Made by a program: the position numbers and the translations under genes. The notes beneath the pieces were generated by a model. It did not search any database. It worked only from the letters and a program-made list of their open reading frames with translations, and was not told the DNA's origin. Positions 46,342 through 58,333 of a stretch of DNA of 64,000 bases are shown piece by piece; position 1 is the stretch's first letter; each line of letters opens with the position of its first letter. The stretch lies in contig CATIUR010000001.1 of the NCBI GenBank assembly GCA_949592205.1, positions 238,346,750 to 238,410,749 on the forward strand, given 5' to 3'. Source of the DNA: Helichrysum umbraculigerum (taxonomy: Eukaryota; Streptophyta; Magnoliopsida; Asterales; Asteraceae).

Positions 46342-47490
46342 CGAGAACAAGAAACGTCGAAGTTCAAAAGAGTCAACTTTTAGCAAGCTTCCAGCCAGAG
46401 AACAGATGTAATATATATACAGGTTTCATTCTTGTCATGTTCTTTAATTTACTGAAGATGATCAAGAATAGCTCGTTAAAGTTCGTTCCTTTTTCACGGA
46501 ATTGTTGAGTAAATTAAACAAGTTCTTATCAAAGCATGTGTTATTATGCTAAATTTGATTAGGGTTCTTTTAGCTGATGATGTTGTAATATTTACAGTTT
46601 AAAAAGATAGGATAAACAAATTCTCTCATCAACCATTTCAACTGTTGATATATTTATACATATATTTGTTTCTTTGTATATTATAAAGGGCACATTATTA
46701 GGAACATGGGTTTCCAATATTTTTGGTCCTCCTATCATCTCTCTGCCACATTTCGTTTAAACTATACATGTATACTGAGGGGTAAATTTGGGAATTGTCA
46801 TCCATGCTGAATTGTTCTAATTTGTATTTTATAATATTTTATTGCCTTACTTTTTTCTTGGTGCAAAGAAAGCAGTGTTATTATTTCTTTGAGGTTTATT
46901 AACGACAATCTTCAAGAATTGTGGATAAGAGCTCAATGAATGCATTTGAGTTATGTACTTCAACCACTTGTTACCAACCGCTTTGAGGTGGTTATGCTGA
47001 ACGTACAACAATTAATCCATATCTTAATTTAATTTAATAATGAGAGTCTTTAGGGCTATCGTTATAGTTATCAAAGCCTATTCTATAAAATAATATCGTG
47101 CTGTTTATTATGAATTGGATATCATGCAGTAAGAGTTGTATGCTGTTTTTGTTTTGGGAATTTCGGTTCTTGATAGGAGTCCATGTAATATGAAAATACA
47201 TATTTCAGCGGTTTAACACACGACACGAGCTATTGTGACGTAGTTGTCATGTGTTTTATGTACATGTAATGTTTCTGTTATGTTTGATGTAATGTTTATC
47301 TTATAAATATGTTTATACGCAAAAACAAATCCACATAGAAAGATTTGGATTTGCACGTTTTTATACATCATGAGATTCAAGCTCATAACAATTGATTGTA
47401 TCAGATAAAAATTGAAAACTTCTAGGCTGTAGTAAACATTGTCAAGTTTGCAAATCATCTTTGAAGTCAAAGCTATAATAGAATGCAGAT
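46342..47490. other. Downstream region of the TMK-like gene
   Basis: It contains the likely 3' UTR and AT-rich spacer. No gene or recognisable repeat is seen until the Copia D leader. Confidence 0.5.
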
Positions 47491-47932
47491 ATTTGATATA
47501 CGTTCCAAGTCAAGACTGGTATACCATCCGTTAACCATTTTTGCCAATGAATGAGATCAAGTAACAAAAGAGCGTCGGTGTTGGTATAATCAGAATGTCA
47601 CGTTTGTTTAATGTTATTTTTATTGTTTTTCTTGTTTGACCGAATCAAAGGCCATGTTGGCCATTAGCTTCCTATCTTTCAGTTTGGTTGAGTCGTGGAA
47701 GTTTGTTCCTAGTTTTCAGCAAGTAGGTAAATTAAATAGGAGAAGTTTTCTTTGTATTCAAGTTGCTGCAGAAAATAAAAAGAAAATCGTGAGCCTTTGC
47801 TCCATATCCCCTTCTAGTTTTAAGTTTTTCCATTTTATCATTAAATCGATACTTGTTCTTGGTATACTGATACAAGTCGTAATCTTCACTTGGTATCAAA
47901 GCCTGGTTTATGCCCAAGTACCAACCTAAACC

Positions 47933-49267
47933 CAGTGGCGGATGTAAATGAGAGTAAGGGTATGCACTTGCATACCCTTGGGTTCTTGTGTGTAGTGTTA
48001 AAAAATAATTTTTTCGTATATGCTTTGTAAAGTTTTTAAGAAGTGCATACCCATTAAAAAATGAGTGAACACCCTATGCATTATTTCAAATAATACCACA
48101 CAAAAAAGCTATAATTATATAGCAAGTGACAACTCAACTAAACTATGACTTCTATTGAATGTAAGAGCATCTCCAATGTGTACACTATATGTACCTTTTA
48201 CACTATCTTAGTGCAAAAATAACATAAAAAGCTCTCCAATGTTAGCACTAAACCACTACACTATTTTAGTGCAACACTAAATCCATGTTAAATTACACCA
48301 AATTTGGTGCTACACTAAACACTATTCACTATATAATAATAATAAAAACCAATATAAATGTATTTTTATACTATGACTTTGTCAACACTATCTTTGTGTG
48401 ATGTACTTTATATTATTTAAAAAGTTTTAGTGTAAATATTTAGTGCACACATTGGAGTGGAAAAAATTTAGTGTAAGAATATGTTCAAATATTCTTGTTT
48501 TGCATCATCTTAGTGTAAAGTTTTAGTGTATACATTGGAGATGCTCTAACTAGCTTGTTCATTACTGCCCATGTTTCCTTTTTGAGATGTTTCAAAATAA
48601 TTGTCCATTTTAAAATTTCAACCGATCAGGAAGTGTTTAAGTAAAAAATGATGAATTCTTATTGGTCAACAATACAATTAGATTATTTTTTAAAAAAAAT
48701 TGTGTACAAATTTATAATGGACAATTAAACATGGACGGAGTGATTAATAATGAATCCATATCCAATTGTACCGAATGTTAAGTTTTTTACTATCTATGAG
48801 TCGAACTTTGAAAAATTATATTGTACGGATTTGAATTTTGTAACCATACAAAGATATGGATATGAAATTTAAATCCGTACTATAGAAGCTTTTAGAACAT
48901 GATAAATATGATAGGAATTATGAAAGTTCGTCTAATAGAATAGTAAAAGGTGTGAAATATTAACAATTTTGAAACAATAAATTCCAATTATTTATTTATC
49001 GTTTATTTAATAGTCTTTAAAAATTACGACTGTGAATTTGAATTAGGATTATAATCTTGAAATTATAGCTAAAACGAATTCAATTAGAGGTGTTTGGTTC
49101 TTTAAAAGCTATTTAGTTCAATTTTGATTAAATAGTTTTTAAAAAAATTATAACCGAAAATTTTGAATCAAATAACCCGAAACCCGACCCGGTAAACATA
49201 TCTAAAAAAAAAATTCTATCTAGTACTTTTATGCATACCCAACCTCACATTTCTAAATCCGCCACTG
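47933..49267. mobile_element. hAT-type element inserted in the Copia D leader
   Basis: The ends are CAGTGGCGGATGTAAAT and, at the right, AAATCCGCCACTG. A perfect 8-bp duplication CCTAAACC lies at 47925-47932 and 49268-49275. The 1335-bp interior is AT-rich with no transposase I can read. It contains the Tourist-like MITE at 48165-48546. Confidence 0.92.
48165..48546. mobile_element. Tourist-like MITE (PIF/Harbinger type)
   Basis: This 382-bp element has ends GAGCATCTCCAATGTGTACA and TGTATACATTGGAGATGCTC, nearly perfect complements, with TAA on both sides (48162-48164 and 48547-48549). Subterminal repeats of TTTAGTGTA and TTAGTGCA fill the arms. It is nested in the hAT element, which is nested in Copia D. 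Confidence 0.92.
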
Positions 49268-49282
49268 CCTAAACCTAAGGAG

Positions 49283-52200
49283 ATGGCATACAAACACGAG
49301 AAGGAAAACCAGATCACCCTTCACTACCCTATGTTGTCTCGAAATAACTATGCAGCCTGGGCTATCAAGATGAAAGTTTTTATGCAGGCCCAAGGTGTGT
49401 GGGATGCAGTTATGCCCAAGACCACCAGAGAGGTAGTAGATCCGAAGAAGGATAAGCTGGCCCTTGCTGCCATTTACCAGGGAATTCCCGAGGAGATATT
49501 GCTGTCCATCGCAGAGAAGCAAACAACAAAAGAGGCGTGGGAAACCCTTAGAGTCATGTACATGGGTGCGGATCGGGTTAAGACTGCAAAGGTCCAAACC
49601 CTCAAGGATGAATTCGAGGTTCTTAGCATGAAGGAGACAGAGACGATTGATGATTTTGCAATGAAAATCAACAACATTGTGAGTAACATTCGTGCATTGG
49701 GGGATAGAGTAGAGGAAGCATACGTCGTGAAGAAGATGCTTCGTGCCGTTCCAAGTAAGTTTCTGCAAATTGCTTCAACCATAGAACAATTTGCAGACCA
49801 TGATACTATGACCGTTGAAGAAGTTATAGGAAGGTTGAAAGCCCATGAAGAGAGGGTACGTGGTCAAGGTGAAAGCAGTGATGGGAAATTGCTGTTAACA
49901 CATTAAGAGTGGCTCGAGAAGACTAAGAAGAAGGGTGAAGAGGAGAGAAAAAACTCCCACAATAACTCACGATCAGGTGGATCAAACTCTCGTGGCCGTG
50001 GCAGAGGCCGTGGGAGGGGAGGAAATTATACCAACCGGGGTGGGAGACGTGGTGGTGGCTCACAACAAAACCGAGACGGGGATCGTGGGTCATCAAGTAA
50101 CCGTGATAAAAGTAAGATTCGATGTTATAATTGCCAAGACTTTGGCCATTTTGCATTTGAATGCAAAAACCCACGAAGAGAGAGAGACAGAAATCAAGTG
50201 GCAAACTTAACAGGAGATGATGATGAACCTGCTTTGCTACTTGCTGCCTCAAACACCACCATGGAAGCAAATGAGGAAGTGTATTTGAATGAGAAACACG
50301 TGACACCAAAATTGAGGAATTCAAATGTATAGTTCAACACATCAAAGGTATGGTACTTAGATAATGGAGCTAGTAATCATATGACAGGTGACAAAGAAAA
50401 ATTCAACGATCTCGGCGAGCACATCCGGGGCTATGTACGGTTTGGTGATGGGTCTAAGGTGCGAATAGAGGGTAAAGGCTCTATTATGTTCGTTTGTAAG
50501 AACGGTGAGAAGCGAGTACTATGGGACGTATACCACATCCCAAGCTTATGTAACAATATCATAAGCTTGGGACAGCTTGCAGAAGATGGAGACAGGGTGT
50601 TAATGCTTGGTTTGTACCTATGGGTTCATGATAAGAATGGGAAGTTGCTGATGAAGGTGAGACGTTCCCCGAACCGATTGTACAAGATAATCTTAAATGA
50701 AACTAATCCATTTTGCTTGCTTAATGGTTGTGAGGAAACTTCAAGACTTTGGCACACACGCCTTGGTCACGTGAATTTCCAAAAATTAAAAAGAATGAGT
50801 GAAAAGGACGTAGTGCATGGGCTGCCAAAAGTTGGGCAGTTTACTACTTTATGTAAGGGTTGTTTAGAGGGCAAGCAAACACGAAAACCTTACCTAACAC
50901 AAGCGAAATACAGGGCTCAAGCAAGATTGGAACTCATCCACGCTGATCTTTGTGGACCGATCTCACCTAGTACACCCTCCGGTAACCGTTATTTTATGCT
51001 ATTAGTCGATGACTTTTCCCATGTAATGTGGATTTATTTGTTAAAAACAAAGGATGAGGCACTTGAAGCTTTCAAGAAATTTCGTGCATTACTTGAAAAT
51101 GAAACAGGTGACAAAGTTAAGACGGTGAGAACCGATAGAGGGGGCGAATTTCTCTCGAAAGTTTTCACGACATATTGTGATGAAACGGGTATCAAGCGCC
51201 ACTTCACGGCACCATATTCGTCACAACAGAATGGTGTTGTGGAACGGCGGAATAGATCGGTGGTTGAGATGGCGAGAAGTATGATGAAAGGTATGAAAGT
51301 ACCCGATACGTTATGGGGTGAAGCGGTTCGCCAAGCTGTTTACATCCTAAACCGAGTCCCTACAAAGGCCCTTGGTGATACAACACCGTATGAGGTTTGG
51401 TCAGGAAGAAAGCCTAGTCTTGATCATGTTAGAGTGTTTGGTTGTATTGCACACTCAAAGGTTTCAAAAGGGCACCTACAAAAGCTTGATAGCAGGAGTG
51501 AAATGCTGGTACATTTGGGGACAGAAATGGGTAGCAAAGCTTATCGTCTATTTGATCCGATCACTGGTAAAGTTCGAGTTAGTAGGGATGTAAGATTTGA
51601 GGAAGGTAAACAGTGGCCATGGGATGAGACAAACAAGTTTAAAGAAAGTCCAGGAAGCACCTTCATCATTGAAGGATATAATCAAAAAGATATTAACTTG
51701 GAAGATGAAAATGATTTAACAGGTCCACTTGGAAATTTTGAAGGGGTAAATGATGAAGAACTCCAGCCCACTCCTCAAACACACGTACATGGTGAACTGC
51801 AGGCACAAAGTGATGAAAGTTTTTCGACTCCAACTCACTCACCGGTCATTTCTGTACGTTCGACAAGCCCGACATCAAGTACAACAGGCGGTGGTGCTCC
51901 AAAAAGATACCGTTCATTGACTGATCTCTATGAAGAATGTGATGAATTAATGTACATGCAAGATGCAGAGGAGCCTACATGCTATTCTGAAGCGGCTAAT
52001 GATCGTGATTGGTTGAAAGCTATGAGAACGGAGCTGGACGCAATTGAAAAGAATAAAACTTGGAGCCTTGTTGAACTGCCAGCAGGTAGAAAAGCCATTG
52101 GATTGAAGTGGGTGTACAAGCTGAAAAGGGATCCAAGTGGTAAAGTTCTGAAGCATAAAGCAAGGTTAGTCACCAAAGGGTACGTCCAAAAACCCGGAAT

Positions 52201-53132
52201 AGATTTTGATGAAGTTTTCGCGCCCGTTGCAAGAATTGAAACGATTCGAATCATTTTAGCACTCTCGGGTAAACTTGGTTGGAAGGTACATCACTTAGAC
52301 GTGAAGTCTGCATTTTTAAACGGATATTTGGAAGAGGAGGTGTACGTGGTGCAACCCGAGGGGTTCGTGAATGCTAAACAGCCTGGGAAAGTATACAAGC
52401 TGTCCAAAGCACTTTACGGGCTTCGTCAAGCTCCACGAGCGTGGAATTCATGGTTAGATAAATGCTTGAAGGAATTGAAGTTTGTGAGGTGTGCCTTGGA
52501 ACATGCTGTTTACACAAGAAAGGAGAATGGAAACATCTTAATCGTTGGGGTTTATGTGGACGATTTAATTGTCACGGGAAATTGTGAGGCTGATGTCAAG
52601 GTTTTTAAACAACGAATGAGCAAAGAATTTGAAATGAGTGATATGGGATTACTCTCATATTATTTGGGAATGGAGGTGGCTCAACGTGAAGATGGCATTA
52701 CTCTCAAACAAAAAGCTTATGCAATGAATATTCTGTTGAAAACCGAGATGGCAGATTGTAATGCATCTCAATTCCCAATGGAGCATAAGGAGGAGCTTAC
52801 AAAGGATGAAGATGGAGACCCGGTAAACTCAACGCATTACAGGAGCATCATTGGAGGTTTAAGGTACCTAACTCATACCCGACCCGACATCTCGTATGTT
52901 GTGGGAATGGTGAGCAGATTCATGGAGAAGCCCACTGTTAAACATTTGCGGGCAGTGAAGAGGATCCTACGGTACGTGAAAGGAACAATAGACTATGGTT
53001 TGGTGTATTCCAGAAATCGAAAGGAAGTAGCGATCACCGGGTATTCTGATAGCAATCATGCAAGAGACGTGGAAGACAGGCGCAGTACCGGGGGAATGGC
53101 GTTTTATTTGAATGAAAGTCTGATCACGTGGG
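49283..53132 (+). pseudogene. Copia D gag-pol, two in-frame stops and missing 3' end
   Basis: A single reading frame from ATG 49283 covers gag (NYAAWAIKMKVFMQAQGVWD), an Arg/Gly-rich stretch, the zinc knuckle CYNCQDFGHFAFEC, protease (WYLDNGASNHMTG), integrase (HTRLGHVNFQ... CKGCLEGKQ, LIHADLCGP, VRTDRGGEF, SSQQNGVVERRNR), reverse transcriptase (ARLVTKGY, LDVKSAFLNGYLEEEVY, YVDD) and the start of RNase H (YSDSNHARDVEDRRSTGG). In-frame stops lie at 49904-49906 (TAA) and 50330-50332 (TAG). Apart from these stops the frame is undisturbed, so the element was active not long ago. RNase H ends abruptly at the junction with E. Confidence 0.93.
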
Positions 53133-56100
53133 TGATGTGACCCAAAAAGTCATGTTTTTAAGGACATATTTTCACACTTTTTGGACTATTCTTTGGTGAA
53201 AACATTTCAAAACCATCATTATTTACCAAAAATCACCAAGGTAGTCTAAATATAGACATAGCTGCAAAAATCAGTTAAAACGTCCAAATAACACGCAAGC
53301 CGAGGCAAAACAATCACCTTACATTTTCCGTTCTCAATATTCTTATGAAAATAGAGCTTAATTCATATTTTATGATTCCATAGGAAAATCCAAGACAGGA
53401 GGTGAAAGAATCAGAAGAAACGGATGAAAGACGGAGAAGATATGCAGCCGGGAAGCTCGCTGACCGTCATCCGGAACACGCAAAAGTCAAACACTTCCAA
53501 ATTTGGCAAAATCAGTGTCATTAGAAGCGTAACGGAAAAACGAAGCCAACGGCGCAAGAATCAAGCAAATCGGAGCCCAAATGAAGAAGATACGGACGAA
53601 CCAAGCAACCGAGAAATCATCGGAGGCCAAACGGAGCACCAACCCCCCTGGACACCTAGGTACCGTATACGGTACCCTAGGTGCCGTATACGGCCCTATG
53701 GGTGCCGTATACGGGGGGGTTTGCTCTTGGAAGGTGCCGTTTGACCCCCCTTGGTCCGCTTGCCCATTGTGCTGCTTTGATGCTTGTATTTGATGATTCA
53801 AGACTTGTACCATGGCTCTCATGCTTCTCCTATAAATACTAACCTCCATTTCATAATTTCACACACCTCACATCTCATTTTCTTTCTCTCTCTAAAAACT
53901 TCTCTCTAGAATAGTTAGTTTCTCTCTCTAGCACTACTCTTATGAGTTAGAGGAGAAACAGTAGGTTAGCTGTAGAAGCTCTTAGTAGCTTTTGTACGGA
54001 GTTACTCCGAGACTTCAGATTTGTGAAGATTTGTCTGTATTACTCTCTTATTCAGGTTTAATACAATCTCTCGCATTTATTCTTTTAATCATGTTCTCTT
54101 ATTATGCATGCTTAGGAATGAATGCTAGAATTATGCTAGGCTAGACAAATCAATGTTTGTTGTGATGTATGCAATGTTAGGATAGTTATGATATAATATA
54201 CAATTGGGATGACACCATTATGAAACAACGGATGTAACGTTATACGGCTTTCATTTGTATAGCGCCGAAAACATCACGAATGTGTGTAGTACGGAACGTG
54301 GAAGCTATGAAAGTCGTGGGCACAATCCGTTGTGGAAATAATGATTCCCAATTGTAACATGCTGTTACTCTGTCTGTATGAGTTTAAAGTGTTTGCGAAC
54401 TTATAAGCTGAACCTCTGCCCGTTTATCTATCCAACTTATGCTGTGGTTTGTATCCCCCTCCCTAGATACTGGCCAATTACTAGAAGTAGGATTGCCAAC
54501 TATTCTGTGTATGATGATCAATGAACTCAACATGGTCGTTGTTCCCTTGATTGAAATACATCCGAGGGACACGAAGCATAGGATTAGAGATAGATTAGGT
54601 TCACGCTTGTTTGTTGTGTATCTTTGGGACAACTTCCGGGATATCCATGATTTAATTATTAGGTCAGTTAATGTGATGACTAGTGTTCCGTCCTATTGCA
54701 TGTTCTTGTTTGATTGGGTACTGCATGCTAGACATACATAAACACTATCACTGCCCTTCTAATTAGATTTTCATAAACATAATAAACATAATACAGATAG
54801 GTTAACACGCATGTAATAGTTGTGATGATTGTATGATTAATGATGAACAATTCAGTTGACCGCTAGACAGATTATCCCAACCGGTTCCACGGGTTGAACC
54901 CTGTTCATGTTATTGTTCAATGAACAATTCATTCCACGATACGGACGTCCTCCGGATGTCTGAGACTGGGGACCTGGATTAGAGGATAGTTGTCAGTTGA
55001 TTTGGTCTGTACATTTGGGAGAACTTCCGGTGTACTGGACATTCTATAGCCGCTATCCCTATGACATATTATATATCTGATTGCGGACAACTCTACGTTA
55101 GGTATATAATAGGATCATAGTTGTAGCTCATTAAGAAATATAGGAATATCTAGTGAGTAATCTGGAATCCTAATTGGTATAACGGAAAAGCTGTAAAACG
55201 TCCAAGTATCCGGTATAACGTTAATACAAATACGTGGGAAGCCGAGTAAATGATAGTCCCGTACACGTAGGATCTGATCAGATCGTTTGATCAATGAATA
55301 ACCTGATTCACGAACACACAAATCTCTATATATTCTTTTGTATATATTCACAATTGAATAATAAAGATTACATACACAAACACAAACTCGATTTTCTCCT
55401 CTCTGCACTCACAAAAACGGCTCTCCTATCTAGGGTTTGATCAGCCCTCAAATGAAACCTAACACTCGTATTTATATCACACCTATCGGACCCTGCGACG
55501 TTAAGCCCAACGTCGCAGGCCCAGACCCTTGCGACGTCTGACCCAACGTCGCTAGCCCAATTCTATGTATATTCTATATAAATACATTTCGTTTACATAC
55601 TCGAATATACACACTAAACACATCATACGTAGACTAATTGACTTTGACAATTACAATAGTTTGACCAACTGACTGACACACAAAATGCACCAACAGTAAA
55701 GGTCGTAGGCGTAATACTTTATCTACCAATTAAGCTTCTATGACCTCACCGGATTAATCATCACACCTAGTAGCCTTATCTTCCATAACTATCCATCCAA
55801 ATATAATTGTCGAAATCACAGCAAACATATTCCTTATCTTGATTTCTCTGCGTTCTCCGTACAAACCCCTGTCTTTAATTTCGTTTTTTAGTTTTAGTAA
55901 TTAGATTAGAAAACCAACCAACCTATCAAAAGTTTTAAAAAATCCCAGCTAAATTACAAAAGATAATTAATCCTCCTAGATTCCCATGCCCGTTGTAGGT
56001 TGAAGAACGTCACCTGAGTCATACATACCGCTTACTGCCCTTTTAGGTCTTTAGGTTGTATTAAAACTTAGGATACCCTGCATTATAAATATAAAACACA

Positions 56101-56170
56101 CTGCCGTGAGCCCTTTCCGGAAGGTTCAACGACCGGAGTAAAATCCGACCGACCGCTTGGGACCGCGACA
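53133..56170 (+). repeat. Element E 5' LTR
   Basis: It begins TGATGTGACCC at about 53133 (a start at 53136 is possible) and ends CCGCGACA before the primer site. Features inside: three palindromic CCGTATACGG motifs at 53663-53672, 53684-53693 and 53705-53714; a TATA-like CTATAAATACTA at about 53831 with a CT-rich leader after it; and a minus-strand LTR-like insertion at 55122-55695. The short ORFs at 53424-53849 lie within the LTR promoter region and show no domain. Confidence 0.75.
55122..55695 (-). mobile_element. Possible solo LTR (minus strand) inside the LTR of E
   Basis: On the minus strand it reads TGTTGGTGCATTTTG... and ends ...GAGCTACA, so it has TG/CA ends. It contains a TATA-like region (ATTTATATAGAATATAC on the minus strand) and a leader-like stretch with AAACCCTAGATAGGAG. 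No internal region is attached. I could not find a matching target duplication (ATAGT against GTAAA), so the boundaries or the interpretation may be wrong. Confidence 0.4.
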
Positions 56171-56176
56171 AGTTTT

Positions 56177-56194
56177 TGGCGCCGCTGCCGGGGA
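56177..56194 (+). other. Element E primer-binding site
   Basis: TGGCGCCGCTGCCGGGGA lies six bases after the LTR end. It is identical to the site in element L at 11917-11934, including the preceding AGTTTT. It is the type used by Athila/Tat elements. Confidence 0.9.
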
Positions 56195-56374
56195 CTACAA
56201 CGACCGACTTTAGGAATTTAGTTATCTTAGTTATTTAGCGACCCTTTCGGGAGATCAATATCATCCGGAAGTTACCTGCTTTTTCCTTAGGTTAATTAGA
56301 TTAATTAGGTTAATTAGGTTAATTAGTTTAGATTAGCTTTCCTTTCCGTAACCCTAATTTCTACCTTACAAGTT

Positions 56375-57076
56375 ATGACGAACCGTATCACGCTCGCCTC
56401 ATCAATCAAGCCACTACTAGAGGGACGAGGAGGACCGATCGTAGCACCAACCGACTAAACCCTTGAAATTAAGCCTCACTACATAAAAATGATTAAATCT
56501 GAGTGTCAGTTTCATGGTCTTTCGGTTGAAAACCCAAACGCCCATCTCAACAAGTTCATCAACCTTACCGACTCCTTCGATATAATAGGAACCAATAGAG
56601 ACCTTCTTCGACTCCATCTGTTTCCTTATTCTCTATCTTCTCAAGCCTTAACCTGGTTTTATGATTTCGAACCCAATTCGATTCATACATGGGAGGAGAT
56701 GGCTACTAAGTTTCTAGCTAAGTACTTTTCTCCTTCCATGCAAACCAAGCATAAGACCGACATTGCTAACTTCGGTCAGGAAACTAACGAATCATTAAGC
56801 AAGGCTTGGAAACGATTTAAGAATCTTATCGGAAGATGTCAAAACCATCAGTTGGCAGAAACGAATCTGGTCTGCACGTTCTACAACAGCTTAAATCCTC
56901 AGCACCAACAAACCCTCGATGCTGCTTCATCCGGAAACTTCATGCAACATACTTCAGATGAAGCTTGGAAATTGATTAAGATGATAACGATGCACCATCA
57001 TGACTTGGAGCCAGATGAATCCACTTCAGAAGAAAGGAATACTTCAGATCAAGCCTTGGACACCTTGAAAACTTAA
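56375..57076 (+). pseudogene. Element E gag, N-terminal part with stops
   Basis: The likely original start is ATG 56375-56377, because its frame leads into the gag core; an in-frame TAA at 56456-56458 interrupts it. From 56489 the frame reads CQFHGLSVENPNAHLNKFIN, LFPYSLSSQALTWFYDF, TWEEMATKFLAKYFSPS, ESLSKAWKRFKNLIGRC and FYNSLNPQHQQTLDAAS, the Athila-type retrotransposon gag domain. A further in-frame TAA at 57074-57076 precedes the next segment, which continues in the same frame. Confidence 0.85.
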
Positions 57077-58333
57077 CTCGAATCCATCTCTAAAGTTGTC
57101 AAGGACTTGCAAGAATCTTCTAAACCCATGCAAAAGAAGAAACCCTCAAAGTTCTTCCCAAACATACGGGCCAACGAAGAAATTCTTGACACCACTGGTA
57201 GAAACCCTGACCAATCCTTTCACTCTAAACTATTCGTTCAGCAGTTAACCACACTACCCCCGTCTCAATCTTTAGTTCTCTCTACTCCTACCCAATTGAC
57301 TTCTCGTCTAAACAATACGATTTTCAATAACTTCATGGTTGAGCAAAATAATACAAACAAACGAATTCTTGATTTTCAAAATCAAAATGATTATTTGCTC
57401 AGGATTTCAAATGATTTAATTAAAAACATGGAGGATAATGTTAAAAGATTGTTTTTAAAAGTTGAGGAGAAGCAAAGGGAGGAAGCGATCTACAATTCTA
57501 TCTTTCACTCATCCTATGAGCACGATGACATGCTTGTGGTCACTAGAGGAGGAAAAGAGACTAAGAACGAGAAAACCATAGATATTCCTTCGAATGAACC
57601 TTCTACTTCTCTACCCACTGACTCGGTACAAGCTGACACCCCTGTCGCTTCTCCTGAGCCAGAACCTTCTAAAGCCCCAGAAGTTTCTAAACCTGTTCGA
57701 ATACCTTTCCTTGGTAGGCTTAAGAAAGAGAAACAAGAAGCTCAATTTGGAAAATATCTAGAAATGTTCAAAAGCCTACACTTAAATGTTAGATTATTAG
57801 ATGCTTTAGTAGAAATGCCCAGTTGTGCTAAATTCTTTAAGGAACTAACATCCAACAAAGAAAAACTTAGACAGATAGTTAACTTGCCCCTAGATGCCGA
57901 GTGCTCTCTAATTATGCAACAAGGACTACCCCCTAAGCTTGGAGATACTGGCCGTTTCACTATTCCTTGTTATCTTCAGGATGTTCAAATAAGTAACGCC
58001 TTAGCTGACCTAGGAGCTAGTGTAAACCTTATGTCATTCTCTCTTTATAGGAAACTAGGATTAAACGAACTCTTGCCTACCCGTATGACCATCCAATTAG
58101 CAGATAGATCAGTTAAACTCCCACGAGGAATTGCTGAAGATATTATGGTCCGTGTCGACAAATTCGTCTTCCCAGTTGATTTCGTTGTTATGGATATTGA
58201 AGAGGACACCCAGGTTCCACTCATCCTTGGCAGACCTTTCCTAAACACTGCCAAGGCCGTCATTGACGTAAATGAAAAATCTTTAAACTCCGAGTTGGAA
58301 CTGAAGAGGTCACCTTCAATGTTGATAAACTAA
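57077..58333 (+). pseudogene. Element E gag C-terminus and aspartic protease
   Basis: This is the same frame as the upstream gag, with the segment from 57107 open for 408 codons. After a Lys/Ser-rich and coiled-looking linker (about 57300-57500) come VRIPFLGRLKKEK and the retroviral-type protease with ALADLGASVNLMSFSLY (catalytic D in DLGA) and LILGRPFLNTAKAVIDV, typical of Athila. A one-base shift near 58270 ends the frame at 58333. The +1 frame continues with VTFNVDKLMKQPMG. Confidence 0.85.

Larger units (their letters stand above)
47491..53132 (+). mobile_element. Copia D: LTR retrotransposon truncated by element E
   Basis: A primer-binding site TGGTATCAAAGCC at 47891-47903 marks the end of a 5' LTR at 47888. 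The LTR's left end is not fixed; a TGTTGG near 47579 is one candidate, so the start given is only an estimate. Gag-pol follows at 49283. The sequence is cut inside RNase H at about 53133, where Athila-like element E begins. The missing part presumably lies beyond E, outside the window. The clade could be Ivana/Oryco from YVDDLIVTGN and SDMGLLSYYLGMEV, but this is uncertain. Confidence 0.8.

Noticed and set aside
47636..47929. ORF of 97 codons before Copia D gag
   Set aside because: It crosses the 5' LTR end and primer-binding site, so it is element leader and not a gene.
49253..49782. Minus-strand ORFs opposite Copia D gag
   Set aside because: They are antisense shadows of a clear gag frame.
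53424..53849. ORFs of about 100-120 codons near the start of element E
   Set aside because: They lie in the LTR promoter region, overlap the palindromes on both strands, and show no domain.
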